Part shown: positions 1 to 10,984 of the stretch, in pieces
Layout of the letters: each line of letters starts with the position of its first letter
Numbering within the stretch: the first letter of the stretch is position 1
Source of the DNA: Alloyangia pacifica
Lineage (GTDB): Bacteria; Pseudomonadota; Alphaproteobacteria; Rhodobacterales; Rhodobacteraceae
Length of the DNA stretch: 64,000 bases
Direction: 5' to 3'
Assembly (NCBI RefSeq): GCF_900116195.1
Contig: NZ_FOZW01000007.1
Span: forward strand, 124,001-188,000
Program-made: the position numbers and the translations under genes
Notes under the pieces: model-generated
Seen by the model: the letters and a program-made list of their open reading frames with translations, nothing else
Database searches by the model: none
Told to the model about the DNA's origin: nothing

Positions 1-231
1 CTGCTGAACATCGCCGACCCCGACGCCAAGGCGCTGGACGGCATGGGCGCAGGCGGTGACCATTTCAGCTTCCCGTTCTTCACCATCGAGGACGTGATCG
101 CCGTGGACGAGACCCACATCTTGGTCGCCAACGACAACAACCTGCCGTTCTCGGGCGGCCGGGTGCCGGGCGAGGCGGCGCACAACGAGTTCATCCTGCT
201 CGAAGTGCCGGAGCTGCTGGCGGCGAAGTGA
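1..231 (+). CDS. 3' end of an esterase-like/phytase-like secreted protein (partial)
   Basis: The reading frame is open from the first base and ends with TGA at 229-231, so only the last 76 residues are present and the start lies outside the window. The visible stretch contains [20 protein letters not shown] and then NNLPFSGGR, a pattern typical of the C-terminal blade of the 'esterase-like activity of phytase' family (beta-propeller proteins, usually exported). Family assignment rests on this short C-terminus and is tentative; no catalytic residues can be checked. A strong hairpin follows the stop codon. Confidence 0.6.
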   Translation: MLNIADPDAKALDGMGAGGDHFSFPFFTIEDVIAVDETHILVANDNNLPFSGGRVPGEAAHNEFILLEVPELLAAK

Positions 232-247
232 TCGGCCCTGCCAGACA

Positions 248-275
248 GAAAGGGGCGCCCCTGGGCGCCCCTTTC
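248..275. terminator. Bidirectional hairpin terminator
   Basis: A near-perfect inverted repeat (GAAAGGGGCGCC, loop CCTG, GGCGCCCCTTTC) lies between the convergent ends of the phytase-like gene and the symporter gene. The A-run on one arm and T-run on the other make it usable from both strands. Confidence 0.8.
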
Positions 276-295
276 ACGTTCGACTGCGGTATGGA

Positions 296-1861
<1,566 letters not shown>

Positions 1862-1877
1862 GAGGCTCTCCAACGGC

Positions 1878-2315
1878 TCAGGGCACGATGACGGTGGGCA
1901 CGGGGGCGATCTGCGCGAGCCCCAGCGGCACGGATCCGAAGATGCGCGCGGTCATGGATTGCGTGCCGGATCGGCCGACGAAGATCATGCTGGCGTCGGC
2001 TTCGGTCGCGATCTCGACGACCAGTTCGACCACCGAGCCGTAGCGGATGCGGCAGTCACCCTCGAGCCCCGCCGCGGCGACCTTGGCGAGCGCCGGATCG
2101 AGGATCACCTCCTTGGCCCGCGCCAATTCCTCCTTGCGGCGGGCGTGGCGCTCTTCGAGTTCCTGAGGGGTCAGGAACTTGTAGGGCGACCATTCGAGGA
2201 TATGGACAAGCAGCAGGGCTGCATTGTCCTTCTTGGCCCGCGCGATTGCGTAATCGAGCAGGCCGTCATCACCTTCCTTGTTCTCATAGGCGACGACAAA
2301 CGTCTCTGTTGCCAT
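1878..2315 (-). CDS. Universal stress protein (UspA family)
   Basis: Small cytoplasmic nucleotide-binding stress protein, about 145 residues. It begins [10 protein letters not shown]-like ([12 protein letters not shown]), has the alternating alpha/beta Usp fold, and carries the nucleotide-loop pattern [23 protein letters not shown] followed by a final strand VPTVIVP, as in ATP-binding Usp proteins (G-2x-G-9x-G(S/T) type). The ATG at 2315 is chosen because it has GGGGAA upstream and the homologous part starts there; longer in-frame extensions are arginine-rich and look like non-coding sequence. It is first in a two-gene unit with the AGCS symporter, suggesting linked stress or nutrient control, but this is inference. 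Confidence 0.88.
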   Translation of the reverse strand: MATETFVVAYENKEGDDGLLDYAIARAKKDNAALLLVHILEWSPYKFLTPQELEERHARRKEELARAKEVILDPALAKVAAAGLEGDCRIRYGSVVELVVEIATEADASMIFVGRSGTQSMTARIFGSVPLGLAQIAPVPTVIVP

Positions 2316-2577
2316 TGGAATTCCCCGGTTTCTGCGTTCTGAAAGCAGGCCGCGATGCCCGTTTTCCGGGTCTGCACGGCCTGGTGCTCTCTGGACCATG
2401 CTGCGGGCGACGTCACGGGTTTGTCACTAAAAAAAGCTTAACGGGGTGCCGCTACGTAAACCTGTGCGGCAAAACAGGCGATTTTCTTCTCTTTATCAAC
2501 AATCAGGGCCGACTATAGTCGGCTCAGGCACGGTCGTTCCGGTCGCGCCGGAACATGCAGTTGCAAGGGAGAGTGAC

Positions 2578-2919
2578 ATGGGCAAACGGGACGAGCTGAT
2601 CGAGAAATACGCCGAGGACCTGCGTGGCAAGTGCGGCATGGAGCCCGACATGGACCTGCTCACCAAGGTCACCATCGGCTGCGGCCCGTCGATCTACAAC
2701 GCCGACGCCTCGACGGTGGCTGCCAGCCAGGATCACGAACTGGAAACAGTGAAGGACAGCTTCCTGGTCAAGAAGCTGGGTCTGGAGGACGGGCCGGAGC
2801 TGATGGACGCCATCCATTCGGTGATCGAGACCTACGGCCACTCCGAGCGCAACAAGTACCGGGCGGTGGTCTACTACATGCTGGTGAAGCATTTCGGCAA
2901 GGACAGCGTCTACGCCTGA
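2578..2919 (+). CDS. DUF2853 family protein
   Basis: A 113-residue soluble protein starting MGKRDELIEKYAEDLRGKCG and containing MDLLTKVTIGCGPSIYNADA, which matches the small DUF2853 family common in alphaproteobacteria. The function of the family is not known; structures describe a helical bundle. The ATG at 2578 has GGGAGAG upstream (AAGGGAGAGTGACATG), so upstream in-frame starts are not needed. It stands alone, divergent from the Usp-symporter pair and convergent with the DUF1761 gene. Confidence 0.88.
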   Translation: MGKRDELIEKYAEDLRGKCGMEPDMDLLTKVTIGCGPSIYNADASTVAASQDHELETVKDSFLVKKLGLEDGPELMDAIHSVIETYGHSERNKYRAVVYYMLVKHFGKDSVYA

Positions 2920-2958
2920 GGCGGCCTGGCCCGTGGACAGCGGGCCGAAGGCGCGACT

Positions 2959-2972
2959 CCTAGAATTCTAGG
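2959..2972. repeat. 14-bp perfect palindrome after the DUF2853 gene
   Basis: CCTAGAATTCTAGG, a perfect palindrome in the gap between the DUF2853 and DUF1761 genes. The rest of the gap (2920-3182) has T-rich repeats of the type CTTCTTGGAC but no convincing gene. It could be a protein site or a terminator remnant; no role can be assigned. Confidence 0.5.
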
Positions 2973-3182
2973 CACTTCGTCTTTGCCCCGGGGCGACGGT
3001 CGTGCGATCTTCGAGGCTCGGCCAGAATGGCCGGGTCCAGTTCCTCCAAAGCGTGCGTGGGAGTACGCGGGGTGGTGCAGGGGTCCGGTCGTTGCCGGAT
3101 CCCTGCTTTCTTGGGCTCCCGCCTTTTTGGACCTGCCTTCTTGGACTCCTGTCTTGGCGAGGCCCCCCGGGCGTGCCTGGCG

Positions 3183-3575
3183 TCAGAACAGCGCCAACAC
3201 CAGCCCGATCACCGCGCAGCCGAAGGTGGCATAGCCGCCGTCGATCAGCGTCAACCTGAAGGGCCGTTGCCCGTAGGCGTTGTTGATCATGATCCAGGGC
3301 GAGATGAAGAACAGGCCGATCCCGAGCCCCGCGACCATCCCGGCGCCGGCGGTGGTGATCCCGGCCATGTGGAAGATGTGCCGCATCATGCCCGCCACCA
3401 GCAACATGGCGATGGCCGAGAGCACGAAGGGCAGGGGGCTGGCGTTCTTCGGCTTGCCGGTCTCGTCGCAGTCGATGCCCGAGGCCGCGAGCCAGGGCTT
3501 CGACAGGGTCATGTACCAGCCCGCGCCGAACAGCCAGCCGGCCAGCGCCGCGACGATCACGCTGATGAAGTCCAT
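3183..3575 (-). CDS. DUF1761 domain-containing membrane protein
   Basis: A 130-residue protein with about four hydrophobic helices, starting MDFISVIVAALAGWLFGAGW, a pattern of the DUF1761 family of small inner-membrane proteins of unknown function. The segment FFISPWIMINNAYGQRPFRL between helices three and four is also typical. It is the last gene of the minus-strand row that begins with tsaD, separated from the EVE gene by 72 bp, so it may be cotranscribed or have its own promoter. Confidence 0.85.
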   Translation of the reverse strand: MDFISVIVAALAGWLFGAGWYMTLSKPWLAASGIDCDETGKPKNASPLPFVLSAIAMLLVAGMMRHIFHMAGITTAGAGMVAGLGIGLFFISPWIMINNAYGQRPFRLTLIDGGYATFGCAVIGLVLALF

Positions 3576-3647
3576 GGCAGCCTCCTCCGCTCATGCAGAA
3601 AGCCTGCCGCAAAGGCGGCGCGCTGGCTAGCGGCATTCAGCGCCGGA

Positions 3648-4067
<420 letters not shown>

Positions 4068-4077
4068 CGCAAAATCC

Positions 4078-4350
4078 TCAGCCGATGACTTTCTTCCAGG
4101 CGGTCAGCGTGACGCTCTCGAAGAGGCCCGCCAGCGCGTAGGGGTCCTTGTCGGCCCAGTCCTGCGCCGCGGTCATGTCGGCGACGTCGAGGATCACCAG
4201 GCTGCCGGCCATCTCGCCGGCCTCATCCAGCAGCGGGCCGGCCTGCGCGACGACACCGGTGCGTTCGATATAGGCGAGGTGTTCGGCGCGGGTGTCCTTG
4301 CGGATCTGCAGGGCGCCGGCTTTGTCCTTGGCGACGAGAGCGACGAGCAT
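4078..4350 (-). CDS. YciI-like protein
   Basis: A 90-residue alpha+beta protein of the YciI/YCII family (dimeric ferredoxin-like fold). It has the expected histidine (RAEHLAYIE) and the conserved DPYALAGLFESV segment near the C-terminus. Biochemical role is generally undefined. It starts 2 bp after the gpsA stop codon, so it is translationally linked to gpsA. Confidence 0.9.
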   Translation of the reverse strand: MLVALVAKDKAGALQIRKDTRAEHLAYIERTGVVAQAGPLLDEAGEMAGSLVILDVADMTAAQDWADKDPYALAGLFESVTLTAWKKVIG

Positions 4351-4352
4351 GG

Positions 4353-5312
4353 TTATTCCTCCTTCAGGGGTCTGGAAAGAAGCTCATCGAGAGCTTCGGA
4401 AATGGTGACTTTGCCTTCGGTCAGCGCGGCGACAACGCCGGAGACCGGCATGGGAATCCCCTCGCGCTCCGCGAGGGCCGCGACAGCTCGGGCGGTGGCG
4501 GCGCCTTCGACGGTGACCGAAGGATCGAAGCCTTCCGCGCGGCCGAGCGCCTGCCCGTAGCGGTAGTTGCGCGACAGCTCCGAGGTGCAGGTGAGCGCCA
4601 GGTCGCCAAGGCCCGAAAGCCCCGTAACAGTCTCTGGTTTTGCCCCCAAGTGTACGGCGAGGCGGGTCATCTCGGCGAAGCCGCGGGTCATCAGCGCGGC
4701 ACGGGCACTGTCGCCGAACCCGGCGCCGATGCAGGCGCCGCAGGCGATGGCCATGACGTTCTTCAGCGCGCCGCCGACCTCGGCGCCGGTGACATCGGTG
4801 CTGCGGTAAAGCCGCAATGTCTTGGTCGAGAGCACATGCTGCAGCACCAGCCCCGCCTCGGCGTCTTCGCATGCCAGCGTCAGCGCGGTGGGCAGGCCGC
4901 GCGCGATGTCGGCGGCAAAGCTGGGCCCGGTGAGGATCGCGGGCAAGGCTCCGGGCTTGGCATGGGCGATGACGTGGCTCGGCCCCTCACCGGTGGCGAG
5001 GTCGATGCCCTTGCAGCAGGCCACCAGCTTCTGCCCGTCGAGCGGGGCGGAAACAGACCCCAACACAGTGGAAAGCGTTTGCATCGGCACCGCCAGAAGC
5101 AGCGTCTCTGCGCCGGCGGCATGGGCGAGGTCGGCGGTGATCTCGATGCCTTCAGGCAGGGTCACGCCGGGCAGGCGGGCAGTCTCCCGGGTCCGGGCCA
5201 TCTCCGCCATGGTGCCTTCGTTGCGACCCCAGAGCATCACCTGCCGGCCATCGCGGGCGAGCGCCACGGCCAGCGCCGTGCCGAAAGCCCCCGCGCCCAG
5301 AACGCCGATCAT
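4353..5312 (-). CDS. gpsA: Glycerol-3-phosphate dehydrogenase [NAD(P)+]
   Basis: Cytoplasmic enzyme reducing dihydroxyacetone phosphate to sn-glycerol 3-phosphate for phospholipid synthesis. 319 residues, standard length. The N-terminus has the Rossmann motif [15 protein letters not shown]; the catalytic region includes CCKGID and [12 protein letters not shown] with the conserved lysines, and [13 protein letters not shown] in the C-terminal helical domain. The start ATG overlaps the tsaD stop by 4 bp, indicating translational coupling. The tsaD-gpsA neighbourhood is common in this group of bacteria. Confidence 0.96.
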   Translation of the reverse strand: MIGVLGAGAFGTALAVALARDGRQVMLWGRNEGTMAEMARTRETARLPGVTLPEGIEITADLAHAAGAETLLLAVPMQTLSTVLGSVSAPLDGQKLVACCKGIDLATGEGPSHVIAHAKPGALPAILTGPSFAADIARGLPTALTLACEDAEAGLVLQHVLSTKTLRLYRSTDVTGAEVGGALKNVMAIACGACIGAGFGDSARAALMTRGFAEMTRLAVHLGAKPETVTGLSGLGDLALTCTSELSRNYRYGQALGRAEGFDPSVTVEGAATARAVAALAEREGIPMPVSGVVAALTEGKVTISEALDELLSRPLKEE

Positions 5313-6394
5313 GCTTTGGCTCCCTTCTTGCCCGAGCCGAGCAGCGGCGCGGCGGCCTTGTCGAGCGGCCAGCGCGGGCGGGCGGCAAGGGTCATGTCCG
5401 AGACCTCGCCCGCTGCCAGCAGCTCGCCCCCGGCGTAGGCGATCATCGCCGCATTGTCCGTGCAGAGCCGCAGCGGCGGTGCGGTGAAGGTGACGCCGTG
5501 CTCTTCGCAGAGCGCCTCAAGCGCGCCGCGGAGGGCCTTGTTGGCAGCAACGCCCCCGGCCACGGCCAGCGCGGGTTCGGCGGGGTTTTCCTCGAGATAG
5601 GCACGCATGGCGCGGCGGGTCTTCTCGGCCAGAACGTCGCGCACCGCCGCCTGGAACCCGGCGCAGAGATCGGCCACGTCCTGCCGGTGCAGCCCGCCCT
5701 GTTCCTCGATCAGCTTGTCGCGCATCCGCAGCAGCGCGGTTTTCAGACCCGAGAAGGACAGATCGCAGCCCTCGCGGTCGAGCAGCGGACGCGGGAAGCG
5801 GAACCGCTTCTCGTCGCCGGACTTCGCGGCCTCCTCGACCGAGGGGCCGCCGGGCTGTTGCAGCCCGAGCAGGCGCGCGGTCTTGTCGAAGGCTTCGCCG
5901 GGGGCGTCGTCGATGGTGCCGCCGAGCCGCTTGAAATCCTGCGGGCCGCGCACGATCAGGAACTGGCAATGCCCGCCCGAGACCAGCAGCATCAGGTAGG
6001 GGTAGGCCAGGCCATCGGTCAGCCGCGGTGTCAGCGCATGGCCGGCAAGGTGGTTCACCCCGATCAGCGGCTTGCCGATGGCCGCGGCGATGCCCTTGCC
6101 CATCATCACGCCCGAGAGCACGCCGCCGATCAGCCCGGGGCCCGCGGTCACCGCGATGGCGTCGAGCTCGCTCACCGGCACGCCGGCCTGCACCAGCGCC
6201 TGTTCCACGGCCAGATCGAGCTTCTCGGCATGGGCGCGGGCGGCGATTTCGGGGACGACGCCGCCGAAGGCCGCGTGCAGTTCCGCCTGACCGAGCACCA
6301 CCGAGGACAGGATCTCCTGTCCGCGCAGCACGGCGGCGGCGGTGTCGTCACAGCTGCTTTCCAGTCCGAGGATCGTCAGTTCAGGCATCGCCAC
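5309..6394 (-). CDS. tsaD: tRNA N6-adenosine threonylcarbamoyltransferase TsaD
   Basis: Catalytic subunit for t6A37 formation on ANN-decoding tRNAs, transferring threonylcarbamoyl from TC-AMP together with TsaB and TsaE. About 361 residues. Seen: [15 protein letters not shown] at the N-terminus, the metal-binding HLAGH (His115, His119), [11 protein letters not shown], and [13 protein letters not shown] with the ASKHA nucleotide-binding fold. The annotated start is GTG at 6394; an ATG two codons later (6388) is equally possible. It is first of the minus-strand operon and divergent from hemD, with about 80 bp between them. Confidence 0.95.
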   Translation of the reverse strand: MAMPELTILGLESSCDDTAAAVLRGQEILSSVVLGQAELHAAFGGVVPEIAARAHAEKLDLAVEQALVQAGVPVSELDAIAVTAGPGLIGGVLSGVMMGKGIAAAIGKPLIGVNHLAGHALTPRLTDGLAYPYLMLLVSGGHCQFLIVRGPQDFKRLGGTIDDAPGEAFDKTARLLGLQQPGGPSVEEAAKSGDEKRFRFPRPLLDREGCDLSFSGLKTALLRMRDKLIEEQGGLHRQDVADLCAGFQAAVRDVLAEKTRRAMRAYLEENPAEPALAVAGGVAANKALRGALEALCEEHGVTFTAPPLRLCTDNAAMIAYAGGELLAAGEVSDMTLAARPRWPLDKAAAPLLGSGKKGAKA

Positions 6395-6474
6395 GTCCGT
6401 TGCATCCCTTTGTTCCTGCAGCTACCACCAGTACAGGGTCCTCACAATCCCGGCCCGACACTCGCGGAGCAAGG

Positions 6475-7275
6475 ATGCCAGTTTCCCAGCCCTTCCTGCT
6501 GCTCACCCGGCCTCGTGCGGCCTCCGAGCGCTTTGCCGCGGAGCTGGCGGGCGCGGGCGTGACCGGCTTCGTGCCGCTTGTCAGCCCGCTGATCGAGATC
6601 GAGACCACCGGCCCGCTGCCGGAGATGGCGGGGATCACTGGGCTGGTCTTCACCTCGGCAAACGGCGTGCGGGCCTATACCGAGCTGGGCGGGCCGGTTC
6701 TGCCCCTGTGCTATGCGGTTGGCGAGGCCACGGCGCGCGCGGCGCGCGACGCCGGCCTCGCGCCGCGGGTGGCGCAGGGTGACGCCGAGACGCTGCTCGC
6801 GCTGGTTCTGTCCGAGCGCCCCGGGGGGCGGCTGCTGCACCTGCGCGGCACCCATGCGCGGGGCGATCTGGCGGCGCGACTCACCTCCGCCGGGCAGCCC
6901 TGCGCCGAGGTCGTGGTCTACGATCAGCCGACTCGCCCGCTCTGCGCGGCGGCAATCTCGGCCTTGCGCGGGCAAATCCCGGTCGTTGTGCCGCTTTTTT
7001 CACCGCGCAGCGCCCGGATTTTCGCGGTCGCAGCCCGGAACGTTAACGCTACCGCGCCGCTTTTCGCCGCATATATGAGCGCGGAGGTGGAAGCGGCCCT
7101 CTCCGACCTCTATGTTCACGACTCAGAGATTGTTTTGCGACCCGACGCCGGGCTGATGCGTAAGTCGGTGGAAAAGCTCCTAGAATGCGCGCGGTCGCTT
7201 GTGGATCGCGGCGGGTCCGTGAAAAGTTATGGAAGTGACGCAGGGTCCGCTGAGGACCCGCGAGCGACAGATTGA
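6475..7275 (+). CDS. hemD: Uroporphyrinogen-III synthase
   Basis: Cyclises hydroxymethylbilane to uroporphyrinogen III in haem and (bacterio)chlorophyll synthesis. 266 residues. Recognised from the start PVSQPFLLLTRPRAASERFA, the segment GLVFTSANGVRAY, and VVVYDQPTRPL followed by PLFSPRSARIF, all typical of the low-identity HemD family. ATG at 6475 has GGAGCAAGG just upstream. The operon continues into the COG4223 protein and hemY, a standard order in Rhodobacteraceae. Confidence 0.9.
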   Translation: MPVSQPFLLLTRPRAASERFAAELAGAGVTGFVPLVSPLIEIETTGPLPEMAGITGLVFTSANGVRAYTELGGPVLPLCYAVGEATARAARDAGLAPRVAQGDAETLLALVLSERPGGRLLHLRGTHARGDLAARLTSAGQPCAEVVVYDQPTRPLCAAAISALRGQIPVVVPLFSPRSARIFAVAARNVNATAPLFAAYMSAEVEAALSDLYVHDSEIVLRPDAGLMRKSVEKLLECARSLVDRGGSVKSYGSDAGSAEDPRATD

Positions 7276-7288
7276 AAGGGTGGACCGC

Positions 7289-8905
7289 GTGGCCGACAAG
7301 AAGAAGCCTCTAGACGCCAAGAAGCAGCCGGACGGGGACAAGCCGGAGGAGGGCAAGGTCCCCGGGGCTGACCCCGCCGGGACGGAAACGCCTGACACCG
7401 GCAAGCCCGAGACTGGCAAGCCCGAGACTGGCACGCTCGAAGCCGGGGCGACCCCCGAAGAGGCATCCGATCAGGACGCGCCCGACTCCGGGATGCCGGA
7501 GACAGTTCCCGCTGATGCCGAGGACACGCTGGGCGACGAGGTCAAGAACGCCGCCGGGGCCGAGAATCTCGAGGCCGAGGACACGCTCGCCAAGGAAGAT
7601 GCCGGAGACGAGACCCCCGGAGAGGGCGATACGCTGATGGGCGCCGAGGGCACGGACACGCTGTCCACCGAGGACTCGCTCGCCAGCGCCGAGGCTGACG
7701 ACACCTTCGCGTCCGAACCGGCGAACTCGATGGAATCGATCCACTCCGTCGGAGAAGCGGTGGAACTGGACAGCGAGGCTGATGTCGGCAAGGACGCCGA
7801 TACGCTGATCGCCGAGGGCGATGACACTGTCGCGGCGGGTCCCGATACGGCCGGGCCTGTGGTTGCAGGGGCTGCCGTACCCATGCGCGAGGTGGTCCGC
7901 GAGACCGTGGTCGAACGCAAGGGCGGCTTCGTGCCCGTGGCGTTGGGGGGCATCGTCGCCGCGGCGCTCGGCTGGGGCGCGTCGAGCTACCAGTCCGGCA
8001 GTTTCCCCTTCGGCGACGGCGGCGCGCAGTTCGAGGCCGAGACCTCCGCCGCGCTGGCGGCGCAGTCCGAGCAGATCGACACGCTGAACGGCACGGTCGC
8101 CGAGACTGCAGCGCAGGTCGGCGGCATCGACCTCTCGGGGCTGGAGAGCTCCGCCGCCGATCTCGGGGCACGGATGCAGGCCGCCGAAGGCTCGGCGGCG
8201 ACGCTGACCGAGCAGGTGGCGCAGCTGCAGACCCGTATCGAGGACATGCAGAACCAGTGGCTGTCGGAATCGGTGTCGCCCGAGGCGATGGCTGCCTATG
8301 AAAAGGCGCTGGCCGACGTGCGCACCGCGATCGAGACGCAGCGCGCCGAGGTCGAGCAGATGACCCAGGAAGCGATGCAGGCCCGCGAGGCGGCCTCGGA
8401 TCAGGCGATGGTCGCCGAGTCGCGCTCGGCGCTCGCCGATGTGGAAACCGCGCTGCGCGACGGCGCGCCCTATGCCGCTGCGATCCAGACCATGCAGGAA
8501 AATGGCGTCGATGTGCCCGGGGGGCTCAGCGACCCGGCGGGCGACGGCGTGCCGACCCTCTCTGCGCTGGAGGCGGAGTTCCCGCCCGCCGCGCGCGATG
8601 CGCTCTCGGCCGCGCGCCGCGCCGAGTCGACCAACGAGGACACCGCCAGCCGCGTCACCACCTTCTTCGCCAATCAGCTTGGCGCGCGCTCGGTCGAGCC
8701 GCGCGCGGGGGATGACCCCGATGCCGTGCTGTCGCGCGCCGAGGCGGCGCTGCGCTCGGGTGATCTCGGCACCGTGCTGAGCGAGCTCGCGGCCCTGCCC
8801 GAACCGGCGCAGGCCGAGCTGGCCGATTGGATCGCCCGCGCCGAAACGCGCAAGGCGGCGCTCGACGGCGCCGATGCCGTTGCACAGACACTGAACCAGA
8901 ACTGA
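7289..8905 (+). CDS. COG4223/mitofilin-like inner-membrane protein
   Basis: About 538 residues. The first ~210 residues are very acidic and low in complexity (Glu, Asp, Pro, Thr), with a short tandem repeat. One membrane helix follows (VPVALGGIVAAALGWGASSY), then a long alpha-helical coiled-coil region rich in Ala, Glu and Gln, and a C-terminal helical domain. This matches COG4223 proteins, which are distant relatives of mitochondrial mitofilin/Mic60 and sit between hemD and hemY in many alphaproteobacteria. The GTG at 7289 with AAAGGG eight bases upstream gives the usual (M)ADKKK start; a start at 7229 inside hemD is less likely. A role in inner-membrane organisation is inferred from the family. 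Confidence 0.85.
   Translation: MADKKKPLDAKKQPDGDKPEEGKVPGADPAGTETPDTGKPETGKPETGTLEAGATPEEASDQDAPDSGMPETVPADAEDTLGDEVKNAAGAENLEAEDTLAKEDAGDETPGEGDTLMGAEGTDTLSTEDSLASAEADDTFASEPANSMESIHSVGEAVELDSEADVGKDADTLIAEGDDTVAAGPDTAGPVVAGAAVPMREVVRETVVERKGGFVPVALGGIVAAALGWGASSYQSGSFPFGDGGAQFEAETSAALAAQSEQIDTLNGTVAETAAQVGGIDLSGLESSAADLGARMQAAEGSAATLTEQVAQLQTRIEDMQNQWLSESVSPEAMAAYEKALADVRTAIETQRAEVEQMTQEAMQAREAASDQAMVAESRSALADVETALRDGAPYAAAIQTMQENGVDVPGGLSDPAGDGVPTLSALEAEFPPAARDALSAARRAESTNEDTASRVTTFFANQLGARSVEPRAGDDPDAVLSRAEAALRSGDLGTVLSELAALPEPAQAELADWIARAETRKAALDGADAVAQTLNQN
7400..7429 (+). repeat. Tandem 15-bp repeat in the COG4223 gene
   Basis: Two identical copies of GGCAAGCCCGAGACT, in frame, encoding a repeated GKPET unit in the disordered acidic N-terminal region. 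A partial earlier copy (ACACCGG) precedes it. Confidence 0.85.
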
Positions 8906-8923
8906 GGGTAAGGGATCGTTTTC

Positions 8924-10495
8924 ATGCTTTGGTCACTTCTGAAAATCGTTCTCTTCGTCGCCGCCGTGGCGGGGCTGACCCTCGGGGCCGGCTACCTGAT
9001 GGAAAGCCAGGGCGGCGTGCAGGTCACCGCCGGCGGGATGGAATTCACCCTTGGGCCGCTGCAGTCGGTGATCGCCGCCATCGTGCTGGTCTTCGTTCTG
9101 TGGGTGGTCTTCAAGCTGGTATCGCTGCTCATCGCGGTGCTGAAGTTCATCAACGGCGATGACACCGCGCTGTCGCGCTATTTCGACCGCAACCGCGAGC
9201 GCAAGGGCTACCAGGCCATGTCCGAAGGCCTGCTGGCGCTGGCCTCTGGCGAGGGCAAGCTGGCCATGGCCAAGGCGCAGAAGGCCGAGCGCTACCTGCA
9301 CAAGCCCGCGCTGACCCAGCTGCTGACCGCGCAGGCCGCCGAGATGACCGGCGATAGCCGCAAGGCCGAAGAGGTCTACAAGGCGCTCATCACCAATGAG
9401 CAGACCCGCTTCGTCGGCATCCGCGGGATGATGAAGCAGAAGCTGGCCAAGGGCGATACGGACACGGCGCTGAAACTGGCCGAACGCGCCTTTGCCCTCA
9501 AGCCCAAACACGAGGAAATCCAGGACGTCCTGCTGCAGCTGCAGGCCTCGAAGCATGACTGGCAGGGCGCGCGCAAGACTCTCTCGGCCAAGCTCAAGCA
9601 CGGGGCCCTGCCGCGCGACGTCTACCGTCGCCGCGACGCGGTGCTGGCGTTGTCGGAAGCCAAGGACATCATGGATGAGGACAAGCCGATCGAGGCCCGC
9701 GAGGCAGCGATCGCCGCGTCCAAGGGGTCGCCCGACCTGATCCCCGGGGCTGCCATGGCGGCACGCTCCTACATCGCGCAGGACAAGCCCAAGCTGGCGA
9801 CCCGCCTGCTGAAGAAGGCCTGGTCGGTGCAGCCGCATCCGGACCTCGCCGCAGCCTTCGCCGAGATCGCCCCCGACGAGACGCCGGCGGCGCGGATGAA
9901 GCGCTTCGGCACGCTCACCTCGGTCAACCCCGGGCATCGCGAGACCAAGCTGCTGAAGGCCGAGCTGGCGCTCGCCGCCGAGGATTTCCCCGAGGCGCGG
10001 CGCGCCGTGGGCAACCTCGCCGAGACCGATGCCGATGCCCGCGTGCTGACCGTCATGGCGGCCATCGCCAAGGGCGAGGGTGCCGAGGAGCCGGTGGTGC
10101 GGGGCTGGCTGGCCAAGGCCCTGCTGGCGCCGCGCGGCCCACAGTGGGTCTGTGACAAGTGCAACCACGTGCATGCCGAGTGGGTGCCGGTCTGCGGCAA
10201 CTGCGAAGGCTTCGACACACTGAGCTGGCGCACCCCGCCGCAGTCCGACGTCGCCCCCGCCGGGGCCGAGATGCTGCCGCTGATCATCGGCTCGCTCGAG
10301 GACCGCGGCAAGGGCGCGCCGGAGGCCGCCGACGAGGCTCCGGAGGTGCTGACGCCGACGCCGAAGCCGGGCGCGGAGACAGAGGTCAGTGCCGAAGCTG
10401 CAGCCGATCCGAAGGCAGACGTGCCCGACGCCGAAACCGTCGAGGACACGGTGGCGGGTGGCGAGTCGAACCGCGAACCCGAGAAGGCAAAATAG
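8924..10495 (+). CDS. hemY: HemY family protein with TPR region and C-terminal zinc ribbon
   Basis: 523 residues. Two N-terminal membrane helices (FVAAVAGLTLGAGYLM and SVIAAIVLVFVLWVVFKLVS) form the HemY_N region, followed by tetratricopeptide-like helices through about residue 400. Near residues 408-425 there is a zinc-ribbon pattern CDKCNHVH...CGNC, then an acidic Ala/Pro-rich tail. It is the COG3898-type 'HemY' membrane protein, not protoporphyrinogen oxidase, and its molecular role is unclear. It follows the COG4223 gene by 18 bp in the hemD operon. Confidence 0.9.
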   Translation: MLWSLLKIVLFVAAVAGLTLGAGYLMESQGGVQVTAGGMEFTLGPLQSVIAAIVLVFVLWVVFKLVSLLIAVLKFINGDDTALSRYFDRNRERKGYQAMSEGLLALASGEGKLAMAKAQKAERYLHKPALTQLLTAQAAEMTGDSRKAEEVYKALITNEQTRFVGIRGMMKQKLAKGDTDTALKLAERAFALKPKHEEIQDVLLQLQASKHDWQGARKTLSAKLKHGALPRDVYRRRDAVLALSEAKDIMDEDKPIEAREAAIAASKGSPDLIPGAAMAARSYIAQDKPKLATRLLKKAWSVQPHPDLAAAFAEIAPDETPAARMKRFGTLTSVNPGHRETKLLKAELALAAEDFPEARRAVGNLAETDADARVLTVMAAIAKGEGAEEPVVRGWLAKALLAPRGPQWVCDKCNHVHAEWVPVCGNCEGFDTLSWRTPPQSDVAPAGAEMLPLIIGSLEDRGKGAPEAADEAPEVLTPTPKPGAETEVSAEAAADPKADVPDAETVEDTVAGGESNREPEKAK

Positions 10496-10540
10496 GCCTT
10501 TTCCTGCGGCGGCCCCGATGCTAAGAGGCCGCCCACCAGT

Positions 10541-10616
10541 GCCGCTGTAGCTCAGCTGGTAGAGCACGTCATTCGTAATGATGGGGTCGGGGGTTCGAGT
10601 CCCTTCAGCGGCACCA
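10541..10616 (+). tRNA. tRNA-Thr (anticodon CGT)
   Basis: A full cloverleaf is visible: acceptor GCCGCTG pairing with CAGCGGC, D-arm GCTCAGCTGGTAGAGC, anticodon stem CGTCA/TGATG with loop TTCGTAA (anticodon CGT, reads ACG), T-loop TTCGAGT, and an encoded CCA end. All stems pair, with a few G-U pairs in the T stem. Confidence 0.96.
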
Positions 10617-10651
10617 CGTTTCCCCGGGAGCACTTCCTGAGGTCGCATAAG

Positions 10652-10685
10652 AAAAAAGGCCACCCCGCGCGGGTGGCCTTTTTCG
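10652..10685. terminator. Hairpin terminator after tRNA-Thr
   Basis: AAAAAAGGCCACCC, loop, GGGTGGCCTTTTTC: a strong stem with A-run before and T-run after, 35 bp downstream of the tRNA. It can act on both strands, for the tRNA from the left and for the small minus-strand gene from the right. Confidence 0.85.
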
Positions 10686-10728
10686 TTCTTCAAAAATGAA
10701 CTGCGAAATTGCAGCGCCGACGGACCTC

Positions 10729-10869
10729 TTATTTGTTGCCCTTCTTTTCGTCTTGTCCCAGTGCAGACGCGGCAAGCGTCTTTATCTGAGCTTGAGTGGG
10801 CTTAACTTTGCCGCTGAGAACTTTGCTCGCGAGAGTGGAGGTCTTGGATGTAGTTTGTTTTTTAGCCAT
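10729..10869 (-). CDS. Small Lys/Ser/Ala-rich protein (46 aa)
   Basis: A 46-residue reading frame, MAKKQTTSKTSTLASKVLSG... ending in QDEKKGNK. It has a good ribosome site (GGAG six bases before the ATG) and its composition (Lys, Ser, Thr, Ala; one short amphipathic helix) resembles small basic proteins of the MAKKTSK...ASKVLSxG...A-SALxQ type that recur in many bacteria with no assigned function; this resemblance is from memory. The gene is AT-richer than its surroundings, and ends facing the tRNA terminator. Opposite-strand reading of the same DNA gives an implausible protein. Probably real and possibly acquired. Confidence 0.65.
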   Translation of the reverse strand: MAKKQTTSKTSTLASKVLSGKVKPTQAQIKTLAASALGQDEKKGNK

Positions 10870-10940
10870 TTGAGGCTCCATCAGAAGTGGTTAATGGTAG
10901 GCCCGGCTTGACTTCATGACTCCGAAGTGGGAAAAACCCG

Positions 10941-10954
10941 TTGTGAAATCACAA
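10941..10954. promoter_or_regulatory. Possible CRP/FNR-family operator
   Basis: TTGTGAAATCACAA is a near-perfect inverted repeat of the TTG-N8-CAA layout used by FNR-type regulators, with TGTGA half sites like CRP. It lies about 72 bp upstream of the 46-aa gene's start. The regulator cannot be named. Confidence 0.3.
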
Positions 10955-10984
10955 ATCGTAGCCGGACGCGGTTACTTGCCTTTG

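Noticed and set aside
8933-10693. A long minus-strand frame (586 codons) over hemY and the tRNA, which reads AEGTRTPDPIITNDVLYQLSY near its N-terminal end
   Set aside because: That string is the well-known false translation of the antisense of a tRNA (here tRNA-Thr). The rest is the high-GC shadow of hemY.
10696-10911. A 71-codon plus-strand frame after the tRNA
   Set aside because: It lies antisense to the small 46-aa gene, has no ribosome site and an implausible composition.
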